Below, in pieces: positions 29,918 through 38,370 of a stretch of DNA of 64,000 nucleotides (its first letter is position 1; each line of letters opens with the position of its first letter). Location: positions 48,649 through 112,648 of the forward strand of contig NZ_AQXL01000131.1 in assembly GCF_000376225.1 (NCBI RefSeq), written 5' to 3'. The position numbers were made by a program, and so were the translations under genes. This DNA is from Effusibacillus pohliae DSM 22757. Lineage in GTDB: Bacteria; Bacillota; Bacilli; Tumebacillales; Effusibacillaceae. A model generated the notes under the pieces. That model was not told the DNA's origin, made no database searches, and was given only the letters and a program-made list of their open reading frames with translations.

Positions 29918-30912
29918 CTCGTCTCATCCCCTCCAACTCCCGCGCGTATCTGATCCAATACGCCGTGGAGCAAAAATTGCCGCGCCTGTTCGATCGCCAT
30001 CTCAAACGCCCGGGCGTTCGACGATCCGTGGGCTTTGATGCACACACCGTTGACCCCCAAAAGCGGCGCACCGCCATACTCGGAGTAGTCGAATTTCTGC
30101 TTGAAGCGTTTCAATCCCGGTTTTAAAGCAAGTGCCGCCAGCTTCGACAGCGGACTCGCCAGAAACACTTCCTTCAATGCGTTAAACATGCCAAGGCCGA
30201 CGCCTTCCACCAATTTCAGCATGACGTTGCCGACGAACCCGTCGCACACCACCACATCGCAGACTCCGTGCATGATGTCGCGGGCTTCCACATTTCCGAC
30301 AAACGCAAACGTTTGCTGCGAAAACAGGGAATAGGCTTCCTTCGTCAGCGCATTGCCCTTGCCGGGTTCGGTGCCGACATTGAGCAGCCCGATGCGCGGC
30401 TTGTCGACAGCGAGCACATATTTGGCGTACAGATCGCCCATCACCGCGTATTGGAGCAGGTGTGCGGGTTCCGCATCCATATTGGCTCCTACATCGAGCA
30501 CCAATACGCCGCGCCCGTCAAACGTGGGCCAAACGGACGCCAGAGCCGGCCGCTGAATGCCTTCCACGCGTCCGATCACCAGCAATCCGGCCGCCATCAA
30601 CGCACCGGTGTTGCCGGCAGATACGAACCCGTCCACCCGGCCTTCCTTCACCATCCGGGCCGCCACCGTCAAGGAAGCGTCCTGTTTGCGGCGCACTGCG
30701 CGAACCGGTTCATCGTCCGCGGCGATCACTTCCGTAGTATGTACAATCTCGATGTTGGAGCGCGTTTCATCATCCAGTATCGCCCGAATTCGCGCCGCAT
30801 CTCCCACCAGCACCAATTGCAGATCCGGAAAGCGTTCGGCCGCCCGCCAAGCTCCCTGGACGATCTGATCGGGCGCGTGGTCGCCGCCCATCGCATCGAT
30901 TGCCAATCTCAA
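29914..30912 (-). CDS. plsX: Phosphate acyltransferase PlsX
   Basis: Makes acyl-phosphate from acyl-ACP for phospholipid synthesis. 332 residues starting LAIDAMGGDHAPDQIVQGAW. The TTG at 30912 overlaps the fapR stop and has TTGGAGG upstream; no ATG fits before IDAMGGD. Family features VSAGNTGALMAAG and LDVGANMDAEP are intact. Confidence 0.95.
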   Translation of the reverse strand: MRLAIDAMGGDHAPDQIVQGAWRAAERFPDLQLVLVGDAARIRAILDDETRSNIEIVHTTEVIAADDEPVRAVRRKQDASLTVAARMVKEGRVDGFVSAGNTGALMAAGLLVIGRVEGIQRPALASVWPTFDGRGVLVLDVGANMDAEPAHLLQYAVMGDLYAKYVLAVDKPRIGLLNVGTEPGKGNALTKEAYSLFSQQTFAFVGNVEARDIMHGVCDVVVCDGFVGNVMLKLVEGVGLGMFNALKEVFLASPLSKLAALALKPGLKRFKQKFDYSEYGGAPLLGVNGVCIKAHGSSNARAFEMAIEQARQFLLHGVLDQIRAGVGGDETR

Positions 30913-31493
30913 GATTCCATACCTCCAATAACCGATTCCAGCGGAAATTTGACCACAACAAATTCTCCGGAAAAAATCGTATCGTCGCCCACCCGGGTTA
31001 CGACGTCCACATGCGCGCGGTCCGGCAGATTGGATGTGACAATCGCTTTGCAAACCAGCCGTTCGCCGAGCCTCCCCGGCCGCACGAAGCGAAGTTTTGC
31101 CGTCCGCGTCAACACCACATCCGCATCGATCACCGCCACGGCCAGGGAATTCGCCTGGGCGAACAGATGGTGTCCCCGCACGATTTTGGTTTTGCTGAAG
31201 ACGTGGATCGGTTCGATATCGAAAATCGAGATCGCCATCTCGTTCAAATTCAGCTCGATGATTTGACCGATCACCTCGTCGCCTTCCAGCGACCGCAGTT
31301 CGCTTTGCTTCGTTTCGGCGACCGCCTTGATTCGCTCCCTCACTTCGGGGATGCCGAGCGCCATCCGGTCAAGCCGGATCGTCTGGATACTGACATTGAA
31401 TTGTTTGGCCAAGTCCTCGTCCGTTACAAATGGGTGCTTTTCCAGCAATCGTAACAGCGCCGCCTGGCGTTCCTTTTTGCTCATACCCGCCAC
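30909..31493 (-). CDS. fapR: Lipid biosynthesis repressor FapR
   Basis: Malonyl-CoA-responsive repressor of fatty acid and phospholipid genes. It has an N-terminal DeoR-like helix-turn-helix (KHPFVTDEDLAKQFNVSIQT) and a C-terminal hot-dog effector domain (VIDADVVLTRTAKLRFVRPG). GTG at 31493 (MAGMSKKER) has GGAGGT six bases upstream; other in-frame starts exist at 31514 and 31484. A FapR operator lies in its own promoter, and it leads the fapR-plsX-fabH-fabD-fabG transcript. Confidence 0.96.
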   Translation of the reverse strand: MAGMSKKERQAALLRLLEKHPFVTDEDLAKQFNVSIQTIRLDRMALGIPEVRERIKAVAETKQSELRSLEGDEVIGQIIELNLNEMAISIFDIEPIHVFSKTKIVRGHHLFAQANSLAVAVIDADVVLTRTAKLRFVRPGRLGERLVCKAIVTSNLPDRAHVDVVTRVGDDTIFSGEFVVVKFPLESVIGGMES

Positions 31494-31520
31494 CGCAGCA
31501 CCTCCACCATGCACGAGAGA

Positions 31521-31570
31521 TTAGTACCAAGTGCTAATAACAGTATATAATGAATCGCCGCAACCTACAA
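31521..31570 (-). promoter_or_regulatory. fapR promoter with FapR operator
   Basis: The palindrome TTAGTACCAAGTGCTAA (31521-31537) is a clear FapR site. On the minus strand TTGTAG (31565-31570), a 17-base spacer and TATACT (31542-31547) put the start inside the operator. Malonyl-CoA should relieve autorepression. Confidence 0.88.
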
Positions 31571-31598
31571 CCGCGAGTTGCAACTAGTTTCCCATAGC

Positions 31599-31622
31599 AA
31601 AAGCCCCCTGGCGGGGGCTTTT
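31599..31622 (-). terminator. Terminator after the SASP gene
   Basis: AAAAGCCCCC-TGGC-GGGGGCTTTT is a perfect 10-bp stem with A and T runs on both sides. It serves the SASP gene on the minus strand and insulates the fapR promoter. Confidence 0.9.
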
Positions 31623-31639
31623 ATAGAATATCAAGTTGG

Positions 31640-31831
31640 TTATTGACGGCCAGCCAGCGCCTGTTCCGCAAATGCGACCAAACGCTTCGTGATTTCTCCA
31701 CCCACCGAACCGTTTTGACGGGAAGACGTTTCAGCACCCAGGTTCACGCCAAACTCTTGCGCGATTTCATACTTCATTTGGTCGAGAGCCCGTGCTGCAC
31801 CAGAAACCAGCTTGTTGTTGTTGTTTGGCAT
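31640..31831 (-). CDS. Alpha/beta-type small acid-soluble spore protein
   Basis: A 63-residue SASP that coats spore DNA and protects it from [31 protein letters not shown] (the GPR protease cleavage region) and [19 protein letters not shown] match the family. AAAGGAGGG precedes the ATG. It forms its own unit between two terminators, consistent with forespore-specific expression; I could not define a clear sigma-G promoter. Confidence 0.96.
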   Translation of the reverse strand: MPNNNNKLVSGAARALDQMKYEIAQEFGVNLGAETSSRQNGSVGGEITKRLVAFAEQALAGRQ

Positions 31832-31910
31832 CTTGATTTCCCTCCTTTCGAGTGGTGTACCCTTACGTTGTGCATTCGAAGATTCATTTATGAATAGTAA
31901 TTTTTGGTCA

Positions 31911-31941
31911 GAAAAATAGCGAAGCCCGTGAGGACTTCGCT
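31911..31941 (-). terminator. Terminator after rpmF
   Basis: On the minus strand AGCGAAGTCC-TCAC-GGGCTTCGCT is followed by ATTTTT. It ends the yceD-rpmF transcript. Confidence 0.88.
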
Positions 31942-31959
31942 TCGCTTGTTGACACTCGA

Positions 31960-32136
31960 TTATTCAACGTTTACCACTTCGCGGCCTTTGTAGTAGCCGC
32001 ACTCCTTGCAAACACGGTGCGACAATTTCAACGCACCGCACTGCGGGCATTCGACCATGCCAGGAACGCTCAGCTTGTAGTGAGTGCGGCGCATGCGCTT
32101 GCGGGTCTTCGACGTACGTCGAAACGGTACTGCCAT
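31960..32136 (-). CDS. rpmF: 50S ribosomal protein L32
   Basis: A 58-residue L32 with [20 protein letters not shown] and a zinc ribbon [17 protein letters not shown], the zinc-binding type. The ATG at 32136 has GGAGGT upstream. It follows yceD, as in most bacteria. Confidence 0.98.
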   Translation of the reverse strand: MAVPFRRTSKTRKRMRRTHYKLSVPGMVECPQCGALKLSHRVCKECGYYKGREVVNVE

Positions 32137-32172
32137 GTGTTCCACCTCCTCAAACCACTCAACAAACAAAAA

Positions 32173-32679
32173 CTATTCTGGGTTGAATAACTTCGCCAAG
32201 TCTGCCAGGCGCGGATCGATCCGCTCCGCCTTGCATGTGCAGACCTGTTCGTTTCGGTTGATGCCGCATACCGGACACAATCCGGCACATGCTTCCTGAC
32301 AAACGGGAGTGTACGGCAACGCCAGCAGGATCTCCTGTTCCAGGTAGGGATCGAGATCGATCGCATCGCCCGTCACCGGAATTCGCTCGTCTTCTGCATC
32401 CAGCTCGTCCGGCGGCACCCGGACAAACTGCTCTGAGAACGGCGCCGCGATCTCATCCTGAAAATCGGTCAGGCAACGGGAACACCGGTAGGTTATCGGG
32501 CCTTTCAGATTCCCGTTCACCGTCAGGGTATCGGATACTGCTTCGACATGCAACTGCACATCGATCGGCCCCAGCGAGATGATCTGCCGATTCTCTTTCA
32601 GTACGTTTGGAAACTCCAGCGAATCGTACAACTCAACACCATTCGGTTTGTCATGGACATCTCGCCACCGCAGTAACAC
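32173..32679 (-). CDS. yceD: YceD/DUF177 family protein
   Basis: A 168-residue DUF177 protein with two cysteine pairs (RCSRCLTDF; CAGLCPVCGINRNEQVCTC) typical of the family. In bacteria and plastids DUF177 proteins are linked to 23S rRNA accumulation, and the gene is co-transcribed with rpmF, as here. GTG start with GAGGTG upstream. Confidence 0.92.
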   Translation of the reverse strand: MLLRWRDVHDKPNGVELYDSLEFPNVLKENRQIISLGPIDVQLHVEAVSDTLTVNGNLKGPITYRCSRCLTDFQDEIAAPFSEQFVRVPPDELDAEDERIPVTGDAIDLDPYLEQEILLALPYTPVCQEACAGLCPVCGINRNEQVCTCKAERIDPRLADLAKLFNPE

Positions 32680-32707
32680 GATATCACCTCATTGAGCAAC
32701 GAGTTTC

Positions 32708-32758
32708 ATTATATCGGCTTGCTGGTAAATTGTCAACGATCGACAGGATTGCTATAAT
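32708..32758. promoter_or_regulatory. Divergent sigma-A promoters sharing one -35
   Basis: Minus strand: TTGACA (32731-32736), 17 bases, TATAAT (32708-32713) for yceD-rpmF. Plus strand: TTGTCA (32730-32735), 17 bases, TATAAT (32753-32758) for tmcAL. The two -35 hexamers overlap by five bases, so only one polymerase can bind at a time. Confidence 0.85.
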
Positions 32759-32794
32759 AGCCAGGAATTCACAAACTCTGCGAGGGGATTCGCT

Positions 32795-34054
32795 ATGCGC
32801 GTTGCAGGAGTTGTTGTCGAATACAACCCGATGCACAACGGCCACTGTTATCATTTGCAAAAAACCAAAGAAATAACGGGTGCCGATGCGGTCGTCGCGG
32901 TGATGAGCGGACATTTTTTGCAGCGCGGCGAACCGGCGATCGTCAACAAATGGGCCCGCACCGAAATGGCGCTGCGAAACGGTGTCGATCTGGTGCTGGA
33001 ACTGCCTGTTGTATACAGCACGCAAAGCGCCCGTCTGTTTGCCTTCGGCGCAATCGCCACGCTGCACGCGCTCGGCATCGTCGATGCGCTTTGCTTCGGC
33101 AGCGAACAAGGCGATCTCCGCACGCTTTTGCAGCTTGCCGCGATTGTCGCGGAACCGCCGGCCGCAATGCGAACGGAACTGGAGAAAGCACTGAAGCGAG
33201 GCCTGTCGTACCCGGCCGCTTTTGCCCAGGCACTGTACAGCTATGTACAACAGGAAAAATCGCTCGACCCTGACCTGGTCAATCACCCGAACAACATGTT
33301 GGGAGTCGAATACCTGCACGCTCTGCAAAAACTGAACAGTCCCATCCGCCCGTACACGATCAAACGGATTGCGGCCGGCCATCACGAGACCGCGTTCCAG
33401 CATGCGGAGATCGCCAGCGCAACCGCAATCCGCCGGGCGATCGCCGAGCGGCGGCCGATGCATGCCTATCTCCCCGCTTCCAATCGCGCGATTCTGCAGC
33501 GCGAGTTCAGCGAAGGCCGCGGCCCTGTCACTTGGGATTCGTTCACGCGGCCGCTGTTCGCTTTGATCGCCCGTTCGTCAGCGGAGGAATTGCAGGCATT
33601 CACCCATTTTGACAAAGAGGGATTGGCGTCCCGCATCATCGAGGCACTGCCGTCGGCTTCAACTGTTTCCCAGTTGATTTATCAAGTCAAGACACGGCGG
33701 TACACCTGGACCCGCATTCAGCGTGCGCTGACAGCCCTGCTGTTGGGGATGACCAAGCAGCAACTGCAGGCGTTCGATCTGGAACAGGGACCCGATTCGA
33801 TCCGCGTGCTCGGTTTCACAGAAAAGGGACGAGCCTTGTTGAAACAGAGCGCGTCCACTTGCCGGGTACCGATTTTTACAAAAATCAGGCGGGACATCCC
33901 CCGCATGCTGGAAGTCAACCTGCGAGCGACTGCCGTGTACGGTTTGGGATTGCCGCAAACGGAAGCGGCCAATCGGCTGCGGGAGCCGGACATTCCGGCC
34001 GTCTACATCACGGAAGACGATTTAGATAATCGACCGCATCCGCCAGCGTCCTGA
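32795..34054 (+). CDS. tmcAL: tRNA(Met) cytidine acetate ligase TmcAL
   Basis: Acetylates the wobble C34 of elongator tRNA(Met) using acetate and ATP (YlbM family). 419 residues with the nucleotidyltransferase-like start AGVVVEYNPMHNGHCYHLQK and VVAVMSGHFLQRGEPA. It is one of few plus-strand genes here; its 3' end overlaps the convergent sepM gene by 47 bases. Confidence 0.94.
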   Translation: MRVAGVVVEYNPMHNGHCYHLQKTKEITGADAVVAVMSGHFLQRGEPAIVNKWARTEMALRNGVDLVLELPVVYSTQSARLFAFGAIATLHALGIVDALCFGSEQGDLRTLLQLAAIVAEPPAAMRTELEKALKRGLSYPAAFAQALYSYVQQEKSLDPDLVNHPNNMLGVEYLHALQKLNSPIRPYTIKRIAAGHHETAFQHAEIASATAIRRAIAERRPMHAYLPASNRAILQREFSEGRGPVTWDSFTRPLFALIARSSAEELQAFTHFDKEGLASRIIEALPSASTVSQLIYQVKTRRYTWTRIQRALTALLLGMTKQQLQAFDLEQGPDSIRVLGFTEKGRALLKQSASTCRVPIFTKIRRDIPRMLEVNLRATAVYGLGLPQTEAANRLREPDIPAVYITEDDLDNRPHPPAS

Positions 34055-35075
34055 CCGGCACGATTGTCATCTTCGTGCCGATTTCCGCCGCTTTTGTTTT
34101 TGCCATCTTCGTGTTCGTGTCGTTCGGGCCTACATCCGCCGGGCAAAAGAAAATCTCCGCCCCTTTTTTATCTGCGGCGACGATCTTGTGTTCAATGCCG
34201 CCGATCTGACCCACGTTCCCGTCGCCGTCGATCGTGCCCGTGCCGGCGATTTTATGCCCTTTTGTCAAGTCGCCCGGCGTCAATTGCGAGACGATTTCCA
34301 GCGCGAACATCAAACCGGCCGACGGACCGCCGATCTGATCCGTGTGAAAATCCACTTTCGGCAGATTCTCCGCCTCCTGCTTGTCCATCAGGTCGATGCC
34401 GAGTCCAGCCCGGCTCGGCTGCAGCGGATCTCCATACAGATCGCGCAGCAGGACGAGTTCAATTTCGGCCGTTTTGGGCTGACTGTCACGAATCAACTGC
34501 AGCTTCACCTTATCGCCGACCTGTTTGTCATGCAAGTATTGAACCAAATCCTCCCGTTTAGCGACCGGCCGGTCATCCACTTTCACAATCAGGTCGCCGA
34601 TCTGCAGGACATTTTTCGCTTTCGAATATGGCGCGATCCCGCTTACCAGCGCCCCCATGTAACGGATCGTCACCGGCCTGCCAAGGTAGCGCATCGCCGC
34701 CACCACGGCGCTCTCCTGCGAACTGTTCATCATGTGCCGCAGCAGTTTCTTGTAGTCCTCCTCCGCCAGTCCCCGGTCCGCTTCCTCTTTCGGAACGATC
34801 TGTCGGTTGGGCAGCAGCTTGCCGTACGCGTAGTAATAAATGTTTTCCACCGGCACGGTCAGGACAGTGGTCAGCATCAACGCCCCTTTTTCATCTTTCT
34901 GGCCGCCGGCCACCGTCAGAATCGACTGCAGTTCTTCCGCCGAACCCGGTTGGTAGATATAGTAAGGCAGCGGAATGAACCAGGAAAGGATCAGCAGGAG
35001 CGGAACGAGGAACCGAATCACCTTGCTTCTAGCTGTTAACCGAGTCGCCAACCGCTTGCTCTCCTTTCCAATCAT
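34008..35075 (-). CDS. sepM: PDZ/Lon-type membrane protease SepM (YlbL)
   Basis: A 355-residue membrane-anchored protease: an N-terminal transmembrane helix (VIRFLVPLLLILSWFIPLPY, about 16-35), a PDZ domain (VSGIAPYSKAKNVLQIGDLI) and a Lon-like domain with the serine in GGPSAGLMFALE and lysine in EHKIVAADKKG. It acts outside the cell; relatives process signalling peptides in streptococci. ATG at 35075 overlaps the upstream patatin-like gene by 47 bases. Confidence 0.92.
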   Translation of the reverse strand: MIGKESKRLATRLTARSKVIRFLVPLLLILSWFIPLPYYIYQPGSAEELQSILTVAGGQKDEKGALMLTTVLTVPVENIYYYAYGKLLPNRQIVPKEEADRGLAEEDYKKLLRHMMNSSQESAVVAAMRYLGRPVTIRYMGALVSGIAPYSKAKNVLQIGDLIVKVDDRPVAKREDLVQYLHDKQVGDKVKLQLIRDSQPKTAEIELVLLRDLYGDPLQPSRAGLGIDLMDKQEAENLPKVDFHTDQIGGPSAGLMFALEIVSQLTPGDLTKGHKIAGTGTIDGDGNVGQIGGIEHKIVAADKKGAEIFFCPADVGPNDTNTKMAKTKAAEIGTKMTIVPVRTLADAVDYLNRLP

Positions 35076-35838
35076 CAATCGTTTGCCGGATCTGGTCGAT
35101 CGCTTGCCGGGCTGCTTTCCGCCCTTGTTCGATGCACTCTTCCACCTGCACGAATGCGGCCGTCGAAATATGCCCCACATCCGGGCGGATCACCAGATTG
35201 GCGTCGAGGATGCGGGTTTTGAGAATCTCCCGTTCCATGATCTCGATCGACTGGAAAAACACGTCGAAGATGCTGCGAACCGGCAACTCCTTGTTGTACA
35301 GGCCGACATCGACAGCGATCACCAGGTCCACCCCCAATTCGCGGCAGGCGGTGACCGGCACGCGGTCGATGACGCCGCCGTCGATCAGCACCCGGTTGTC
35401 ATAAAAACAGGGAACAAACACGCCCGGGATCGAAATGCTGGCGCGCACCGCCCTGTACATCGGACCTTGCCGAAACACCACCCGTTCCCCTTTCTCCACG
35501 TCGGTGGCAACAACCGCCAATGGGATTTTCCCGTCTTCAATATTCATGTCCTTGGTCAGCAGGCGGATCATCTCCGTGATCTTGTTGCCGGCCACAAACC
35601 CCAGCCTGGGAATCGTAAAATCGACAAAATGCTTGCGTTTCAAGTTCTTTGCTAGCATTTCCATATAGCGTGTTTCCATTCCGCTTGCGTAGAACGCGCC
35701 GATCAGGCTCCCCATCGAACTGCCCGCGATCGCGTCAATCGGGATACCCGCTTGTTCGAACACCTGCAGCACCCCGATATGGGCGAATCCGCGGGCTCCC
35801 CCGGCGCCAAGCGCCAATCCGATTTTCGGCATCGTCAT
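35029..35838 (-). CDS. Patatin-like phospholipase family protein (YlbK)
   Basis: A 269-residue patatin-fold hydrolase. The oxyanion loop GAGGARGFAHIG, nucleophile GSSMGS and the aspartate of the DGGVIDRVP motif form the Ser-Asp dyad. Lipid acyl hydrolysis is likely, but the substrate is unknown. It lies between coaD and sepM, the conserved B. subtilis order. ATG with GGAGG upstream. Confidence 0.92.
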   Translation of the reverse strand: MTMPKIGLALGAGGARGFAHIGVLQVFEQAGIPIDAIAGSSMGSLIGAFYASGMETRYMEMLAKNLKRKHFVDFTIPRLGFVAGNKITEMIRLLTKDMNIEDGKIPLAVVATDVEKGERVVFRQGPMYRAVRASISIPGVFVPCFYDNRVLIDGGVIDRVPVTACRELGVDLVIAVDVGLYNKELPVRSIFDVFFQSIEIMEREILKTRILDANLVIRPDVGHISTAAFVQVEECIEQGRKAARQAIDQIRQTIDDWKGEQAVGDSVNS

Positions 35839-35853
35839 TGGTTTCCTCCGCCG

Positions 35854-36345
35854 TTACTTGTTCCGCAATGATTCATAGGCGGCTCGCACCGCTTTTTCGA
35901 CATGCAACGGGACAAATTCTTCGATCGGCCCGCCGTGCCGTGCGATTTCCTTGACCAGGCTGGAACTGATGTATGAATACTTGAAATTGGTCGGCATAAA
36001 AAACGTCTCGGCAGCCGGATACATCTTCCAGTTGATGGAGGCCATCGCCAATTCCGACTCAAAATCGGACACCGCCCGCAACCCTTTGACAATCACTTGC
36101 GCTCCCTTCGCCTGCAAATAGTGAACCAGCAGGCCAGGAAAACTGTCCACTTCGATGTTCGGAATATGGCGGACCGCTTCGCGGATCAGCTCCGTCCGTT
36201 CCTCGACAGTAAACAACGGGTTTTTGTGCGGGTTGACCATCACGGCAATGATTAATTTGTCAAAAATTTTGGCCGCCCGCTCGGCAATGTCCAGGTGACC
36301 GAGCGTGACGGGATCGAAACTGCCTGGATAGACTGCGATTTTCAT
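35854..36345 (-). CDS. coaD: Phosphopantetheine adenylyltransferase CoaD
   Basis: Penultimate step of coenzyme A synthesis. 163 residues with the nucleotidyltransferase motif [14 protein letters not shown] and [14 protein letters not shown]. It starts overlapping the rsmD stop. Confidence 0.97.
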   Translation of the reverse strand: MKIAVYPGSFDPVTLGHLDIAERAAKIFDKLIIAVMVNPHKNPLFTVEERTELIREAVRHIPNIEVDSFPGLLVHYLQAKGAQVIVKGLRAVSDFESELAMASINWKMYPAAETFFMPTNFKYSYISSSLVKEIARHGGPIEEFVPLHVEKAVRAAYESLRNK

Positions 36346-36905
36346 GCGGAAAACGTTCCTTTCTTGTAAAAACTGACTGCTATGTCACCGTATGTAACAA
36401 ATTTCCAGCGACCAAGCGATTCGATCCGGTCGGGAAGCTGGCGATCCTTGCCGTGCTCGGCGACGATCACGGCGGAGTCCTGCAGCAGATGCTGTTCCAG
36501 GAGCGATCTGGCCAGTTGCGGAATCACGTCCATCTGGTACGGCGGGTCCATGAACACGAGATCGAACCGCTGGCCTCGTTTCGCCAACGCGGCGATCGCC
36601 CTTCGTGCGTCGTTCCGGTAAATCTGGGCGCGGTCAGTCACTCCGCAAAGCTCCACATTTTTCCTGACCACCTGAATCGCTTTCGCATCATGATCGACAA
36701 ACACGGCCCGGTCCATCCCCCGCGACAGCGCCTCGATGCCAAGCGCTCCCGTGCCGGCGAACAAATCCAACACGGCCCCTCCTGCAAAATACGGACCGAT
36801 AATGTTGAACATCGACTCCTTCACCTTATCGGTTGTCGGCCGCGTCGTCTGGCCCGGCACCGCAGCCAGCCGTTTGCCTTTCAGTTCTCCTGCGATGACC
36901 CGCAT
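36342..36905 (-). CDS. rsmD: 16S rRNA (guanine-966-N2) methyltransferase RsmD
   Basis: 187 residues starting [18 protein letters not shown], with the SAM motif [19 protein letters not shown] and catalytic DPPY (FMDPPYQMD). ATG at 36905. A possible promoter on the minus strand (TTGGCG, 18 bases, TACAGT) lies about 15 bases upstream of the start. Confidence 0.96.
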   Translation of the reverse strand: MRVIAGELKGKRLAAVPGQTTRPTTDKVKESMFNIIGPYFAGGAVLDLFAGTGALGIEALSRGMDRAVFVDHDAKAIQVVRKNVELCGVTDRAQIYRNDARRAIAALAKRGQRFDLVFMDPPYQMDVIPQLARSLLEQHLLQDSAVIVAEHGKDRQLPDRIESLGRWKFVTYGDIAVSFYKKGTFSA

Positions 36906-37038
36906 CGGCGACTTCAACTCCTCGTGTTTACTGTACCACAAAATGGGTAACCCCGCCAAAGAATATCAGAATTCCTTCACACCCCGCGCTGGCATTTTGG
37001 ATCCCCAACCAAGCGATCGGAATGAGCATGAATTGGGT

Positions 37039-37092
37039 CCCCTACAAAGTACTCGAAATATGCTGTGTTAGCTTTGCTTCACTTTGTTGGGG
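37039..37092. repeat. Intergenic hairpin repeat, copy C
   Basis: CCCCTACAAAGT pairs with ACTTTGTTGGGG (one mismatch); the inner sequence TACTCGAAAT..GCTTTGCTTCACTTTG aligns with copy B at 25420-25470. Confidence 0.55.
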
Positions 37093-37099
37093 TTCGAAA

Positions 37100-37290
37100 A
37101 TTTTTTCCTCCGCGATGTATATTTTGCCTGCGGCCGGCGCAAGATAGTATCAGCAACGGCGAAGAGCTGTTGCAGGCAACCGCGGAGAAGACTTAGGTTT
37201 CCCCATAAGCTCTTCCTCCGGTTTCTCCTCTCCCAGTCTCTGGAAACAGAGACAAAAACCCGCGTATACCCGGACGCGGGTTTTTGTTTT
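37100..37290 (+). ncRNA. Candidate structured non-coding RNA with its own terminator
   Basis: A series of strong helices runs along the plus strand: CTCCGCG (37108) with CGCGGAG (37181), TTGCCTGC (37124) with GCAGGCAA (37172), GAAGACTT with AAGCTCTTC, and GTCTCTG-GAAA-CAGAGAC (37236-37253). It ends in a perfect terminator, AAAAACCCGCGT/ACGCGGGTTTTT (37254-37285). No credible reading frame lies inside. The long closed rod near the 5' end is reminiscent of 6S-type RNAs, but I cannot assign a class. No convincing promoter was found upstream. Confidence 0.5.
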
Positions 37291-37350
37291 GTTCCGTCAT
37301 GCATATTTTTATATGTTAATTAATATAACTTCACTATATATTTTTTATAT

Positions 37351-37378
37351 TTGAAAAACACCGATCCTCTGCTATACT
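37351..37378 (+). promoter_or_regulatory. Promoter of the 51-residue peptide gene
   Basis: TTGAAA, a 16-base spacer and extended -10 TGCTATACT give a strong predicted sigma-A promoter about 45 bases upstream of the start codon. Confidence 0.75.
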
Positions 37379-37426
37379 TGGGGTAGGAGCCGTGTCCCTC
37401 CGAATGGAACGAAAGGGGGTGCAAAG

Positions 37427-37582
37427 ATGTTCAGCCTGGACCGGTGGTTGTGCGTCGTCAAGCTGGTCGGAGCGATTGTCTCCAGTTGCAGCGCCATCCT
37501 CGCATTCAGGCAACAGGTGATTCAACTATGCAGACGAAAACGCAAAAAGAAACAAAAAAGTCCCCACCGTGCGGCACGATAG
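37427..37582 (+). CDS. Small cationic membrane peptide, type I toxin-like
   Basis: 51 residues: a short head (MFSLDRWLC), one predicted membrane helix (VVKLVGAIVSSCSAILAF) and a strongly basic tail (CRRKRKKKQKS). A strong ribosome-binding site (AAAGGGGGTG), its own promoter and its own terminator make a compact monocistronic unit. This architecture and composition resemble hydrophobic-basic type I toxins, but there is no clear homology and no antisense promoter was confirmed. Alternatively it is a small membrane regulator. Unrecognised family. Confidence 0.65.
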   Translation: MFSLDRWLCVVKLVGAIVSSCSAILAFRQQVIQLCRRKRKKKQKSPHRAAR

Positions 37583-37595
37583 AGACTTTTTGACC

Positions 37596-37630
37596 GATCG
37601 GGAAACCGGCATTTCCCGATCTTCTCTTAT
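37596..37630 (+). terminator. Terminator of the small peptide gene
   Basis: GATCGGGAAA-CCGGCA-TTTCCCGATC is a perfect 10-bp stem followed by TTCTCTTAT. A second inverted repeat, AAAAAGTC/GACTTTTT, spans the end of the coding region and could form an antisense or alternative terminator. Confidence 0.75.
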
Positions 37631-37668
37631 GTTACCACAAATTTTCCGCTTGTGAAGTGGCTTCCCGC

Positions 37669-38214
37669 TCAGCGAATTTCGTACATCCACGTGTTTTTTT
37701 CCGGTTCACTGCTATCCGTTTCATTCTGTTTCAGGAATTGAAAAAATTCGCCCGTCACCGATCCGGTGCCCGCCATCACGCTTTGTGACAATTTTTTCTG
37801 ATGCTCGCTGCCAAGGGACGTACCCAGCAGCAGATGGTTGTCGGCGGTGATGTGAATCGTCGCCTGCGCCACAGGTACGCCAGAGCGGTAGACTGCGGCC
37901 GTATACTTGAGGGCGATTTCTCTCGCCAACTGGTGTTTGTCCGGTTCATTGCCGGAGCCGATTTCAGCCGTGGCGGCGACGATCAACTTGCCGTCTTTCG
38001 TCTCGTCAAACAATACATCGGTGATATAGGGAACTTGCCCCACCTGCCGCATCACCTGTTTTTCCCTGTCGTTTAACTGATAGGCCTCGTGTCGGGCGGT
38101 GACAGGCGTTTGCGGCGCCACGAAATTTGCTTGCAGCAAGGGCGATCCGGTTGTGAACAAGAGAACGGCCAATCCAAGCAAAAGAATCAGCATATACGCA
38201 GAACGGCGTTTCAT
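37669..38214 (-). CDS. Exported hypothetical protein
   Basis: A 181-residue protein with an N-terminal signal or anchor helix (SAYMLILLLGLAVLLFTTGS) and a soluble domain of alternating strands and helices (DVLFDETKDGKLIVAATAEI, ALKYTAAVYRSGVPVAQATI). No cysteine, lipobox or catalytic motif is seen. ATG at 38214 after a GAGA-type site. It is convergent with the peptide gene at 37427. Family not recognised. Confidence 0.7.
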   Translation of the reverse strand: MKRRSAYMLILLLGLAVLLFTTGSPLLQANFVAPQTPVTARHEAYQLNDREKQVMRQVGQVPYITDVLFDETKDGKLIVAATAEIGSGNEPDKHQLAREIALKYTAAVYRSGVPVAQATIHITADNHLLLGTSLGSEHQKKLSQSVMAGTGSVTGEFFQFLKQNETDSSEPEKNTWMYEIR

Positions 38215-38370
38215 CGCTTTCTCCCCCCGTATCTGTACAAGCCTATGCAACCCAGGGGAGAATGATGCCTATTCAGAATATGCCCGCATCCATTCCTATC
38301 CGTCAGCGGCATGCCCAGGCCTGCATAACATTGCAGGCCAATTGCCATTCTACGAATGAGGTGATGCGCT

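Noticed and set aside
37170..37200. T-box-like sequence GCAACCGCGG in the structured RNA
   Set aside because: The invariant TGGN bulge of the T-box antiterminator is missing, and the sequence is fully used in the CGCGGAG helix.
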